From: Alisma plantago-aquatica
Taxonomy: Eukaryota; Streptophyta; Magnoliopsida; Alismatales; Alismataceae
DNA: 64,000 nucleotides
Reading direction: 5' to 3'
Assembly: GCA_963693085.1 (NCBI GenBank)
Contig: OY856412.1
Location: forward strand, 347,010,457 to 347,074,456
Made by a program: the position numbers and the translations under genes. Positions within the stretch are counted from its first letter, which is position 1, and each line of letters starts with the position of its first letter. The notes under the pieces are model-generated. The model was not told where the DNA came from. It saw nothing but the letters and a program-made list of their open reading frames with translations, and did not search any database. Shown here in pieces: positions 34,170-45,471 of this stretch.

Positions 34170-35819
34170 ATGAACAATAGCAAAGCCTGACATTTGCTCA
34201 TTATGCAACTCAAAGCAAAAGAACCTTGAACTTAGTAATCTTTTAGGGTTAGATTAGTCGTCTTTTAGAGACTAGATCTGACCTAGCCTCTAGGTTAGAA
34301 CCAAGATGTCTGAGAACTAGGTCTAGACTGGTGCTTGTTGAGTAGCAAGTCCTTAGATGTCGTTCTTTCCTTGTAGTGCAGTGGTATGGGACGTTGCACT
34401 ATTTGGAAATGATGTGCATCAAGGGAAGAGAAATTCTAGACATATGGCGCTTGTTGTCTAGAGTATCTACACTAGTCTACACCATGTTCTCACCCTTTTC
34501 ACTAGTTTTCATGACACTGGACTCTCTACTATGTGTGGGACACTCATTTTCTGGATTTGGTTTTTGATTCCAAACAGATCGAACCTCAATAGTTTTCTCT
34601 GACGCTTGTTTTATCAGAGAAAAACTGTATAATATTTTATTATATATGTAAGTATTACAAAAATGTCTCCCCACTCATGTATGAGTAGGAGGTGGTCATG
34701 CAACCTAAGTGAAAGTGATGACATCAGTCTAGAAGAGAGAATAGTTCTAGATTAGATGTCTAGAGCCTTGTTAGAATGTATGATAGATGGAATAGATGAT
34801 ATAAGTTTTGATGATATGATGTAAGTCTTATATAGATGATAAAAGATGGTCTATGATGATCTATGTTTGTCTTTGAGGACGTAAGTTCGGTTTTGAGAAT
34901 TTGAGATAAGTTTTGATGATGCAAGTATGAGTTCTTTTATGAGATGAGATAAGTTAAGTTAAGACTAGGTTGTGAGTCAGCATGAGCCTCAAGCTCTTTT
35001 ACAAAGGAGGACCTCTAGTGTTGGGACCAGTTTCAGGGTTAACTCCAAAGGGAGTGAGACCCATTGGGAGAAGGTTAGAGAACCTACACTCCAAGATATG
35101 AGAATTATGAGATATGTGATATGTTCTAAACTAGACTACTCCTAAGTGATTGAGATGAGTTGCTTTATTCATGATTCCTATAGTTTTATTGAACCCTAGA
35201 TGTCCTTGGGAGGACCAAACCCCAGAGATAGAGAGAGGCTCGTTATATGTGCATATGAACATGAATATGAGAACCTGCCATCTGGGTGAGGGAGAGAGCC
35301 CAAGACCCTAGAGGAGGTAGCTATATGTTAGTTTTTGTGAAGCCTCATGCTCGGGTTGGTGGTTTCCCGCATAGGAATCTAGTGGTTGCATGTATAAGAG
35401 AGTTTTGAGATATAGCATGTTTCAAGGGTAGAAGACCCATGAAGAGAATGTCATAGCATGTTTTGGTTTGTGCTTATGTGGCTAGAGCTTATAAAGGTAT
35501 GGTTAGTGCCAATGAGGTAGACCTGGAAACCCTAAACAAAGGAGGGAGGATAAAGTATATACATATGAGATACTCATAGAGTTGAGTTAGCTCAGAGAGA
35601 CTGAGCATGTCACTGCCCCTGTGGTATGGGTTAAAGGAACCTCTTTTGGCATAGATAAAGTTTTGATATCTATTTTGATTAGCCACTCACGTAAGTTGTT
35701 TAGCATAACCATGGTAAAATATATGTAAGGATGTGATCTAATCTCACTGAGGTGAGGGTTTCAATTTGGACGTCACACATTAGATTAAGTTTTAGAAAAT
35801 TTGGGGATGTCACAAATCT

Positions 35820-36300
35820 ATTGTATTATAATATCACTCCATTGTGGATTTCTGGTCTGCTGCCTCATTGCAGGATTCACCTATAACTGAGCCAACAAGA
35901 CTACAAACAAGGAGACCTCCAACTTCACATTCATTTAATGTAGCATCACCAACATGTCCCACTTATGGCACACCAAGGAATAGAATTGTACCTTATTGAC
36001 ATATCATGATTAAGAAAACTTTCTACTCAAAGTATCTACAACTGCATTCGCCTTCCCTGGATGGTAGTCTATGGTACAATCATAATCGTTGATCAACTCC
36101 ATCCAGCATCTCTTCCACATATTCAGCTCCTACTTCCAGAAGATGTATTGTAGATTCTTGTGGTCGGTGAAGATCTGACACTTCTCACCATAAAGGTAGT
36201 GTCTCCCAATCTTCAAAGTATGGACCACAACTATAAGCTTCAAGTCATGTGTCGGGTAGTTCTCCTTGGTTTCTTAAGCTATTGAGAAGTAAAAGAAATC
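35820..36300 (-). pseudogene. RNase H region of gypsy pol (decayed)
   Basis: On the minus strand between about 36280 and 36030 the frame reads [48 protein letters not shown] and DYHPGKANAVVDTLS. This is the usual gypsy RNase H, which removes the RNA strand after reverse transcription. The TDHK aspartate is kept, but stops occur in the first third and after IFWK. It runs to the insertion at 35815. Confidence 0.75.
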
Positions 36301-37200
36301 ATGTTCTTATCATACATCATCACGCAACCTAAATCATTCCTTGACGATTCCCTTGTTCAGGAAGAACCAACTCCGGTGCACTAGTCAACTTCTCCTACAA
36401 AAGCTGGAAAGAATGCTTACACCTGTCACCCAAAAAAACAACACAATATTCCTCGTCAATTTTGTTAGGGGTAATGCATTGCACTGAAGTTCTTGATAGA
36501 CCTCCTCTAGTAGCCTTTTAGGCCTAGGAAATTATGAACCTCCATCAGTGTCTTCGGATGCACCCACTCTAACATTGACTGAACCTTCTTTGAGTCAATA
36601 CATATGCCTCTAGTAGATATAACATCCCAAGGAAAGACAACTATTTTAGCCATAACTCACACTTTTTGAACTTAGCATACAACTTATGTTGTCTCAACAA
36701 AGTCAACACCTATCATAGGTGTTGCTCATGTTGTTGGTTGTATCAGGAGTATATCAAGATGTTGTCAATAAACACAACCACGATGATTAAGATAAGGTTG
36801 GATCATCCTATTCATCATATCCATGAATGCTCCAGTGCATTGGTTCGCCCAAACGACATAATAAAAAACTCATAGTAACCACTCCTAGTCCTAAAAGAGG
36901 ACTTGGGTATGCCATCCATCTTGATCCACAACTGATGGTATCCTGACCTCAGGTCTATCCTAGAGAACACTGTAACTCCTCTCAGCTGATTGAACAGATC
37001 ATTTATCCTCAGCAAAAGGTACTTGTTCTTGATCGTCACTTTGTTCAACTACCTCTAGTCGATGTTCAACCTCTTATATTCATCCTTCTTCTTAACAAAA
37101 AACATACGAGCACCCCAAGGGGAAGTGCTCAGTCTAATAAAACCCTTCTCTAGAAGTTCCTATAACTACTTATTCAACTCTTGCATCTTAGTTGGTGCCA
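36301..37200 (-). pseudogene. Reverse transcriptase of gypsy pol (decayed, active site changed)
   Basis: The frame 37048-36815 reads [46 protein letters not shown] and TNA, the palm region with the first catalytic aspartate (FSRIDL) present. After a frameshift the next segment carries the second motif as FIDN-ILIYS (36761-36772) in place of FIDD, so a catalytic aspartate is lost. Stops follow. The enzyme would copy element RNA to DNA in virus-like particles. This copy is inactive. Confidence 0.85.
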
Positions 37201-37567
37201 TCATGTATGGTGATTGTGCTATAGGTTGTCTACCAAGAACTAGATTGATCTCAAAGTAAATCTCTCAAGGTGGGCGAACACTGGGAAAATTGTTGGGAAA
37301 TACATCATCAAACTCACGAATAAAGGACACCTCTTGGATACCAGGACTCCTCACCTCGGTATCCACCACATGTGCCAGAAACGCCTCACACCCCTACCTC
37401 ATCAGCTTCTCTGTTGTCATCGTTGACACCAAGCACATTAGACGAATCTTCCTATATCTTTTGAAGATCCACAAGAAATCACCATTAAAGAACATCTCTA
37501 GCTTAGAACTATAGTCCAAGACCACCCTATACTTGCCCAAAGTATCCATCCCAAGGATTACATTGAA

Positions 37568-37870
37568 TCAGTACATTTCAAGTGGTATAAGATCCACTTG
37601 AATGATGTATAATGATAAAGAAAGAACATGGGATGGACACACCTCCTGCAACTTGGCAATACAAACCAAAGAGGTTTCTAAGCAAAGACAATCACATCTA
37701 CAACTACCAAGCAAGGAACAACTAGCTAGCACATATCTAGTGATAAAAGATTGTGCCACAACCCGGTCAACCAAAACAGATATAAAGTAGGAAGAAGAAA
37801 AATTAGAATGAAATAACTCCATCTGACTTTTCGGGACCCTTGGGTTGACCACTCCCTCCGGCTGAATCAT
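37568..37870 (-). pseudogene. Protease region of gypsy pol (decayed)
   Basis: The minus frame includes ISVLVDRVVAQSFITRYVLA, which aligns with the usual retropepsin stretch around the D-T/S-G-A active site. Here only the aspartate remains (DRVV), so proteolysis is not expected. The upstream MIQPEGVVNPRVP-type linker follows the gag end. Assignment rests on position between gag and RT and on this short pattern. Confidence 0.55.
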
Positions 37871-38039
37871 GGCATAGAATCAAGTTGTTGCCTATTGTCT
37901 CCCATGTCCTCTACTAGCTTGTCCATATGAACCAACTTGTGACACCTGACCACATCCTCTACCTCCGCCACCACTGAACTTTCATTGTTGTAACCTTCAC
38001 TGACTCTTTCTCAGTTGTTGCATCATCTCCTCATCCTTC

Positions 38040-39147
38040 ATCGAACAAAATGACTCAATATGTCCCTACTGTCCACACCTATAATAGGTCCTTGTGTCAA
38101 ACTATAGCCTAGATGACCTTAGCAAAGAAATTGGCACCACATTGTGAGCTCTTGCTAGTAGAAAGCTACATCATATTCCCTTGTCAGTGACCATTCAGAC
38201 TGAATCACTGACCTCTGTTGTGACTGAGGTGCTAAAAACCTAGACTTCTTGAAGCCTCCAGAAGATTTTCCTAATATTGTGTTGGTCTCATCCTAGCATT
38301 CACCTCACACTTCTCAATAGTCGACCGCTCAATCCGTCTCTTGGATTCCACAAATGTTGAAAATTGTTCCCTATTCTCTAAAACTAACACATCGTCATCA
38401 AATCTGAGCTCAACCCCTTCTCAAAATGTTTTACCTTATCCTTATCTGTCATACCCATGTGCGGACAGAACTTCAAAACTCCATGAACATGGTCTCGTAC
38501 TCGTTGATTGTCTTAGATCCTTTCTGAATCCTTTCAAATTGTGAAATCTTCTCATCTAGGTATGTCATCGAGAAGTATCCGATCACAAACTCCCGCCAAA
38601 ACTCCTTGTAAATGATCACAATTCCAAGCCTCTTCTCTTCCTCAATGGCCCACCAATGGCCAACACTACCCTTCAACAGGTGCACAGTGTGCTTCACCTT
38701 ATCCTCTTCTGGGATATTGAGGATTTTGAAAGCCTTCTACAGCTCTATCATCCACATATCTACATCTTCTAGGTTCATCATACCCACGTACTCCAATGTT
38801 CCAATGTGTCACAACCTCTCAAAGGTCTTCCCAGAACCTTGGGATTCTGCATTGGGAACAACTACCCTTGCTTGGGGAAAGGGCACCCTATCCTCCATAT
38901 GCAAAATTGTAGAAATAAACTATCCGCACATGGATTGGAAGGCAGGGTTGGATACAGTTTTTGGGTCGAACTGAGGCACTTCAAGCACTCCATCTACTCT
39001 TTCATGCCTATTGGTACCACCTCCCGATGAAACAACATTGTTCTCGGTGTGTTCTTTGTATTCTCTAGACATATATTTTCTTTCTTCTTCTTTTGCATAA
39101 GAAGAAGCTAAGATCAGATATATTGGATGACACAAGAATAGACACAA
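38040..39147 (-). pseudogene. gag of the large gypsy element (decayed)
   Basis: It starts near 39147, about 40 bp after the primer site. The frame 38697-38473 carries the plant retrotransposon gag core (GSVGHWWAIEEE, FWREFVIGYFSMTYLDEKI, FERIQKGSKTINEYETMF). Near 38095-38046 the CCHC zinc knuckle survives as YRCGQ-GHIESFC with its first cysteine replaced and a stop inside. gag would form the particle shell. Several frameshifts separate these pieces. Confidence 0.75.
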
Positions 39148-39186
39148 ACCCTAGTTCTATGTCCTTGTACACTCAGCAAACCTAGA

Positions 39187-39198
39187 GCTACGATACCA
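39187..39198 (-). other. Primer-binding site of the large gypsy element (decayed)
   Basis: On the minus strand this reads TGGTATCGTAGC, two bases off the Met-tRNA site TGGTATCAGAGC, and lies eight bases after the LTR end. Confidence 0.7.
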
Positions 39199-39206
39199 AC
39201 CTTTCT

Positions 39207-42200
39207 TGTAACAAACCAATGCACATGAGCGAGATAACTCAAAACAAAATTCATAATTATCAACTAACAACCACATTACCACAAAATAGAGTAAATTAAA
39301 ACTGATCACTTATAACATTCACAAGCTGAAACATATTACCCCAAGCTCCCTAAATTATCTCATATCACATATCAGGACATGTATGTACATCTATATAGTG
39401 ACCATCAACCACACACCTGTTACAAAAGATATCAAGTTTACATATGAGAGCCACATATAAAATCCATGTACACAACCATGGCTAACTGCCAAAAACCACA
39501 TATCGATACATCATCTACAAAACACATCCAAGGAGCTGAGAGTACAGTGACGAAAAATATGATTGTACTACAAAACACTAGCAGCACATCCAACCTTCAA
39601 CAACTACTGATCTCCTTGGTTCTCTTCCTCAACCGCACAATCTCTACCACACCATCCATGAACACCTAAGAGATGTGGAAACCCATAGTGTGAGACCAAC
39701 ATCCTAGGTAGATATATAACTCTCCACCAACAAATAATGTTAACACAGATATATAGTAGATTAAGCATTATGAGCAGATTCAACTAAATGAGTAAGCAAG
39801 ACTAATTACACAGACTAGGCAGATTAAACAACTACAACTTATTAGTAGAACATCATATACTTATAGAGGGAATATGATGAACATGTATTAACTTGACTAA
39901 CTAATAAATATAAGAAACAAGGAGAAAGGAAACATCAAGTGTGAGTCATATTCAACCCTAAGCAGGTATACTACATGGTTGTATAACATCTTTTATTAAA
40001 CCCTAGAGAATTTGAGTTGTATCTCCCAAACTCCAACTGACCTTTGTGAAGTGCTATTCTATTATGTCCAAGATCTAGGAAGAGTCAAATCCATAGATCT
40101 TCTTCCCACTCACTCAGTACGAGTGAACACCACAATGTAATATCAGTCTAACTGCAAATAGTGACATATAGTCAAGCTAAAAATACCTAGTCCGCCCTTG
40201 ATACAGGCCACGTCACTAGAGAATACACACCCATTCTATCTGAGGCATCATGTAGTTGTCCCCATTTCTACTTTCACATATTAGATATACCACATTAGAC
40301 ATGAACGCAACCATCCCCCATAAACTATAATTTTGGATGACAAGGATACACCCTCTACTTGCCAACCCCGTATACTCAACAATATACGCTCCAAATTCCC
40401 CTTAGGAATACTTGGTTCACCATCAAGCAATCTTGACATTGAAGATGGATCTACGATACAAGACACTTCATGATTAGGGTGTCACTTGATTAATTATGCC
40501 AATTGGGTGAATTAAGGTTGCATCATATGGGTGGAAACACAAACCATAACTCATTCTAGCCAGCATACCTATAAAACAACTCTAGAAGATATAAAATGTA
40601 TGAAATATAAGCTTGCCACATCATCGCATGACACTATCTCACTACCTTACACAAGTCTATCATCATTATTGTATCTCCATGGGATGACCATCCCCTATCA
40701 CATCATTAGAGGATATCACCTCACAGTATCCACAAAGCCATCATTAAGGTCATCAGACCATTCACACTGTTTCCTACAGAAACATAATCGGTTCATCACA
40801 CTTCATCAAGGTTCAAAATCATCACCCTATATTATATAAGAGATACCATAGCGATCACAAGATATGATGTTAAATCAACCTACAACATTAGGGTTACACA
40901 TGTAGGAGAGAGAAAATACTTCAATACATGCAAATTGCTCTAGCAAGACAAGAATTACATCATGTACTCAAGATTAGGGTTAGGATTATTTATCACCAAC
41001 CAATTAGGGTTTCATAACAACACACATCATTGTGCCCTAATGTGATCACTTCCCACATTCTCAAAGTACATAAGATCACTTGTTATCATCATCATCAACC
41101 TATCATAAAAACATCAACTTGTAGTGACCATACAAGGTGTAATATCTCTAGCGACCACTGGGCATCAACTGTCCTAGCGACCATTAGGGTTAGGGAAAAC
41201 CATAGAGACCATTATCACATGTATGTAGCGATCATACTAGGTTTAACCATGAGTAGAAACCACAAGAGAAAGTATGTTTAGGGTTTTTTTACGACCAAAG
41301 CAAGAATCAAGGTGTTGCGACCACAACACATGCCAACATAACGACCACATGACCTCATCAAACTAAAATCATTTCGACCGCAAGAAGAACCAACTCCATC
41401 CAGGCAACCAAAATAGGTTAGAGTTAGGATTTGTAGCAACCAACCCACCCTAACTTAGCAACTCCAACAATAGTTCATGCATGGAGACCGCAAGAGATAA
41501 TATTGAGTGTAGAGACCTCAAGGCCATCTACTTCAAATAACACATAACATACCTTGAAACAGGGAATTTCACCACGACCATCAAGGTCAGGGAAAACGCA
41601 ACGTCCCTCATGACAAGTATAGCGTCCAAGGGATCTAGGGTTAGGTTTATGGTGTCCAAACCAAAACCCAAGATCACCATCAACATGGTCATAACAACCT
41701 CAATAAAACAAAGGTACATGGTGACCAAAATAGAAGATCAACACCAAGAAAATGATGAGTCACCAAGAAGAAAACCCCATGGGGATAAAGAACATCAAAA
41801 CCTTAAAATCTAATCATCAACATAGAGTGGAACAAAGACATGAACTAAATAGGAGGAAGAACAACATTCCATCACCAAAGTAACCAAAAACCACTATCAT
41901 CAGGAATGAAAACATAACCATGATAATAAGGAGAAAACCAAACGTGCAACATGTGCATGCAAACCAACATCTTCACCATCATTAAGATTTCAGGTACAAG
42001 AAATAGGGTTAAGAGAAAGAGTTAATCTATTATATGATCTTCATATAATCTTAAATACTAAGTCAAGATATCATCACCAAGAAACTTAGATTCACATTTA
42101 AGAGATAAGGTAACATGCATGTAAGATTATGTGCAACAACAGAAGAGGCGAGAGTTATATAACCCACCTTGAGGTGAAGATCAACTCCAAAGCTGTGAAG

Positions 42201-43434
42201 CTCTAAGAGAGAGATAAGAAAAGCCAAGCATGGATCAACTCCACAGCCAAGAAATATCACCTTAGGAGAAGAATAACAAACCAAGGTCAAAGGATGCACA
42301 AGTAAGAGAGGGTACAAACCTTAGGCCAAAAAGCAAAGGGGAAAGAGGAGATCTTCTTCTCACATAGGAACTACCATGGGAGAACCATGGATTCGACCTC
42401 TATTGGAGAGAAGTTTCCTAAAGAAACCCACCATGGAGAGCCATGGTCTGGCTGAGAGAATGAAGAGAGAGTAGGGTTTCATGAGGAGATTAAAGCATTT
42501 ACCAAGATCAAGGATCACCAAAGAATCAAACAAAGGGAGATGATCAAACCCTAGATCACCACATGCAAGAGTTCAACTTCCTACATGCAAGAGTTTGGCC
42601 TACTTATTCAAGATTTAGCACTCCACTTGCACTACCAAGCTCAAGGGCCAACTCCAAGTAAGAAGAGAGAGAGATAAAGGGGTCACTTGCATGTAAAATA
42701 GGGGGTATACGTACCCAAGGGTAGGAGAGAGATGAGGGAGATGAGATATAAAGATACTTGGTCCTCTAAAGACACATGTCCCTCAAACACTCGACCATGC
42801 AAGAACTCAATATAAGCATGCAAGAAAGGACATTAAAATCTAGGTAGTGTAACAACCACTTAGGTCCTCACCACACATAGGTCAAAAGAAAACACCATTG
42901 TAGCGACCACCACACCAAGTTGTTCAAAGAGAATGGTCACAATAAATCAACAAGCCAACACATTTCGACAAAGACTAAGGTAAAAGCACATGGGTTGCTA
43001 AAAAACACAACCAAGAAGCATATTGGTCACAACACTTCAAAAAAATCAACTCACACGGTCGACACATCCATCAACTCAAGCATCCTTGCAAACCATGCAA
43101 ACCCTAGAATCAACACATGATGCTACTCATCAACCAAGGTCCAACAAGGTGCCCCTAAGCATCATTCTCTATCTCATGATGCTAAAACATAGAAGGCATA
43201 TCCAACATGTGACAAGTTGCAAGATAAACCCTGCACATGGGTAAATTGTAACTTGGTCCAAAACCAGCAAACATGTAGCATAACTAGCTCAAGCATCAAG
43301 CAAATTGGACCAAACAGAAAGCATAAGCATGTCACATGTTATTAAGGCACATCATATTAATATATTAAGGTTTAAGAATCTTATTAATCAATGGAAAACA
43401 AGACCAAGCACTCATCTAGGTCAATGGTCTTATA
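39207..43434 (-). repeat. 5' LTR of the large gypsy element (LTR 'B'), 4.23 kb
   Basis: It matches LTR A end to end and has no large insertion, so it records the CACTA empty site at 43136-43139. Frames here are short and unrecognised. It shares the TAGCGACCA-type motif set (41100-41380, 42900) with LTR A. The LTR start on the minus strand is TATAAGACC, one base off TGTAAGACC. Confidence 0.85.
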
Positions 43435-43439
43435 ATGAT
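43435..43439. repeat. Target-site duplication ATGAT, right copy (large gypsy element)
   Basis: Exact repeat of 7101-7105. Confidence 0.8.
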
Positions 43440-43663
43440 GGGCCCTTAGGGGGGTCTGAAGTTATAACTGTTTTTGTTATAATTATTGATAACCTCCCAT
43501 TTTGGACGATTATCTTAGTCCTTTTCTTTAGTTTTCCATACTCTTTCTAAGCTAAAACTATACATAATCCTAAATTTACCCTTTTTTGTATATATACTAT
43601 CAGACTAACTTTTCCTTTCTATATATGCAGAAAAAGCACAAACAAATCATAAAAGATCAACTC

Positions 43664-44130
43664 AACCTCAAGACCGCATGGATTCAAACGGTCCCAAGAC
43701 GGCATGAAGCCAATCGGTCTCGAGACCGCATGGAGTCAAACGGTCCCAAGACCGCATGAAGCCAACCGGTCCCGAGACCGCATGGCATCAAACGGTCCCA
43801 AGACCGCATGAAGCCAAACGGTCCCAAGACCGCATGAAGCCAACCGGTCTTGAGACCGCATGGAGTCAAACGGTCCCAAGACCGCATGAAGTCAAACGGT
43901 CCCAAGACCGCATGAAGCCAAACGGTCCCGAGACCGCATGGAGTTCAACCGGTCTCAAGACCGCATGAAGCCAACCGGTCCCGAGACCGCATGGAGTCAA
44001 ACGGTCCCAAGACCGCATGAAGCCAAACGGTCCCGAGACCGCATGGAGTCAAACGGTCTCGAGACCGCATGGAGTCAAACGGTCCCAAGACCGCATGAAG
44101 CCAAACGGTCCCGAGACCGCATCGAGTTCA
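43664..44130. repeat. 26-bp tandem array with palindromic core (18 units)
   Basis: GACCGCATG begins every 26 bp from 43672 to 44115, with a single 27-bp step at 43932-43959. Each junction forms CGGTCnnnnGACCG, perfect as CGGTCTCGAGACCG in some units (for example 43716-43729). Units alternate between AAGCCAA and GAGTCAA spacers. Long frames across it are artefacts of the repeat. Confidence 0.97.
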
Positions 44131-44146
44131 AACAGTCTCATGGTCC

Positions 44147-44248
44147 AAACGGTCTTGAGGTCCAAACGGTCTCAAGATCCAAACGGTCTTGAGATCCAAA
44201 CGGTCTCAGGCCCAAACGGTCTTGAGGTCCAAATGGTCCCCAAACCGT
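44147..44248. repeat. 17-bp tandem array of AAACGGTC units
   Basis: AAACGGT begins at 44147, 44164, 44181, 44198, 44214 and (as AAATGGT) 44231. The spacing drops from 26 to about 17 bp while the core motif is kept. It ends with an inverted AACCGTT about 20 bp before the TATA box. Confidence 0.85.
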
Positions 44249-44267
44249 TCAGACTTCACTTAAGACC

Positions 44268-44275
44268 TATAAATA
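44268..44275 (+). promoter_or_regulatory. TATA box downstream of the palindrome arrays
   Basis: TATAAATA lies about 20-30 bp after the last array unit and is followed by a C/T-rich leader. Together with the arrays it looks like an LTR U3 promoter. Confidence 0.6.
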
Positions 44276-45471
44276 AGACCCCAAGGGTCCTCCACCGGGG
44301 GGAGTTTTCAGACGTCCAAAGGCTGCCTCAATCACTCCAGAGCAAATCCGACTTCCATCCTCCGCCCAGGGGCTGCCAGTCTGAGACCCACACTCCATCT
44401 TGAAGCTGCTTTCTCTCTCTCTGCCAAAGAAGGTGGGAAGAGGGAGATCTCATCATCAAGCAACCTATGAAGCTGGTGGATTGTTTCTCTCTCTCCAAGG
44501 GGTTGACTTTCCTCCCTCCTTTGTGGGGATGACGCTCTCTCTCTTCTTGCCTCCTTCTTTGTCCTAGTTATGAGCGAGTAGACTCTCTCACTAGGGTGCG
44601 GGGAGTAGCCCCGCTACCCATGTTTTCATATCGTGTAAATGTAATCCATAATTTGTAATATAGAGTTCTTATCTTTTCAGTTCAACATTAAACGTTTAAT
44701 GAATGCATGTTGCTTGATCTCCAACTTGTGTTATCCTTTATCTTTTAGTATGAATTGTCTATGTTTGTACTATTAGATTTGAAGCTCGTTTGTATGTTGG
44801 TTCCTGGTGCATGTATCCACCATGCATCTATTTCGGTATCTAGGAGTGTATCTCAAGAAGTGGAGTAAACTCACTATCATTTGTTGCACTTTCATACTAT
44901 GAAATGGAATCAGTTGATGTATGAAAGTGCAACCTTGGTAAGTCGATGAACGCACTTCGCGAAGGGAATGATGCAAAGTAAGTGACCATTTGTTCGGGAG
45001 TGGCTGGCGTTGTAACATTCCCTCACTTCTTGTAGTTAGTTCTCCGAAAGGAAGCTAAGTCTACAAAGATACTAACTGACTAGACTCTTTTTGCAGGTTA
45101 TGTTTTGCTTTGCATGTGTTGATCCATGTGTGGTGGCGGTGAAAAACCGATCACACTCTAGTGGCTTTTATCATAGTTTAACTCCTTAAATTTACTTGCT
45201 TTCTTTACTTTACTTGCACTTAGCTTAAAAACAACCAAATCAACCTTTTGATCTAAATACCAACTACTAAAGAGATTCAGTGAAATTATTACGTTTTCCA
45301 TCTTGTTGGCAGCAACAAGACCGTTGTCTCGAGGATTCGACCCTTAACTATACTACAATAAGACATCCACATATCTTAGCATACGTGGGTGGAGTTCTCT
45401 ATCTAGTATAAGCAAGGCTAAACCTAAAAACTTACCATCTTTAAGATTTTTAGTTGGTGCATGCAATTCCA

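Larger units (their letters stand above)
32366..35814. mobile_element. TSD-flanked LTR-type unit with ~85-bp inverted ends, inserted in gypsy pol
   Basis: The left end TGTGACGTCCCCAGATTTTC and the right end (inverted) TGTGACATCCCCAAATTTTC agree for about 85 bp, and AATCT flanks both. It has no protein-coding content. The simplest reading is a solo LTR whose ends are unusually long inverted repeats. However, the middle holds a minus-strand TTTCGAGGACGAAAG motif (34036-34050) and a plus-strand TGGTATCAGAGC (34158-34169), the marks of an element's 3' internal end and its primer site. This suggests a rearranged, head-to-head retroelement. It splits the host RNase H from integrase. Confidence 0.6.
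43436..45452 (+). repeat. Possible Tat/Athila-like LTR with tandem-repeat U3
   Basis: It starts TGATGGGCCCTTAGG (shared with the gypsy target duplication). It has a U3-like 600-bp tandem array, a TATA box at 44268, and a CT-rich leader (44300-44560). An end region with GAGGATTCGACCCTTAACTA and TAGTTGGTGC (about 45340-45460) recalls the LTR end and primer region of plant Tat/Athila elements. No second LTR copy is in the window. It could be a solo LTR or the 5' end of a truncated element. Confidence 0.4.

Noticed and set aside
43664..44130. Possible CRISPR-like array
   Set aside because: Units are directly contiguous, the spacers are themselves repeated, and the context is a plant LTR with no cas genes.
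43684..44403. Several long open frames on both strands (Trp/Pro/Arg/His-rich)
   Set aside because: They exist only because the 26-bp tandem array has no stops. 78 bp (three units) gives a 26-residue repeat, with no start context or domain.
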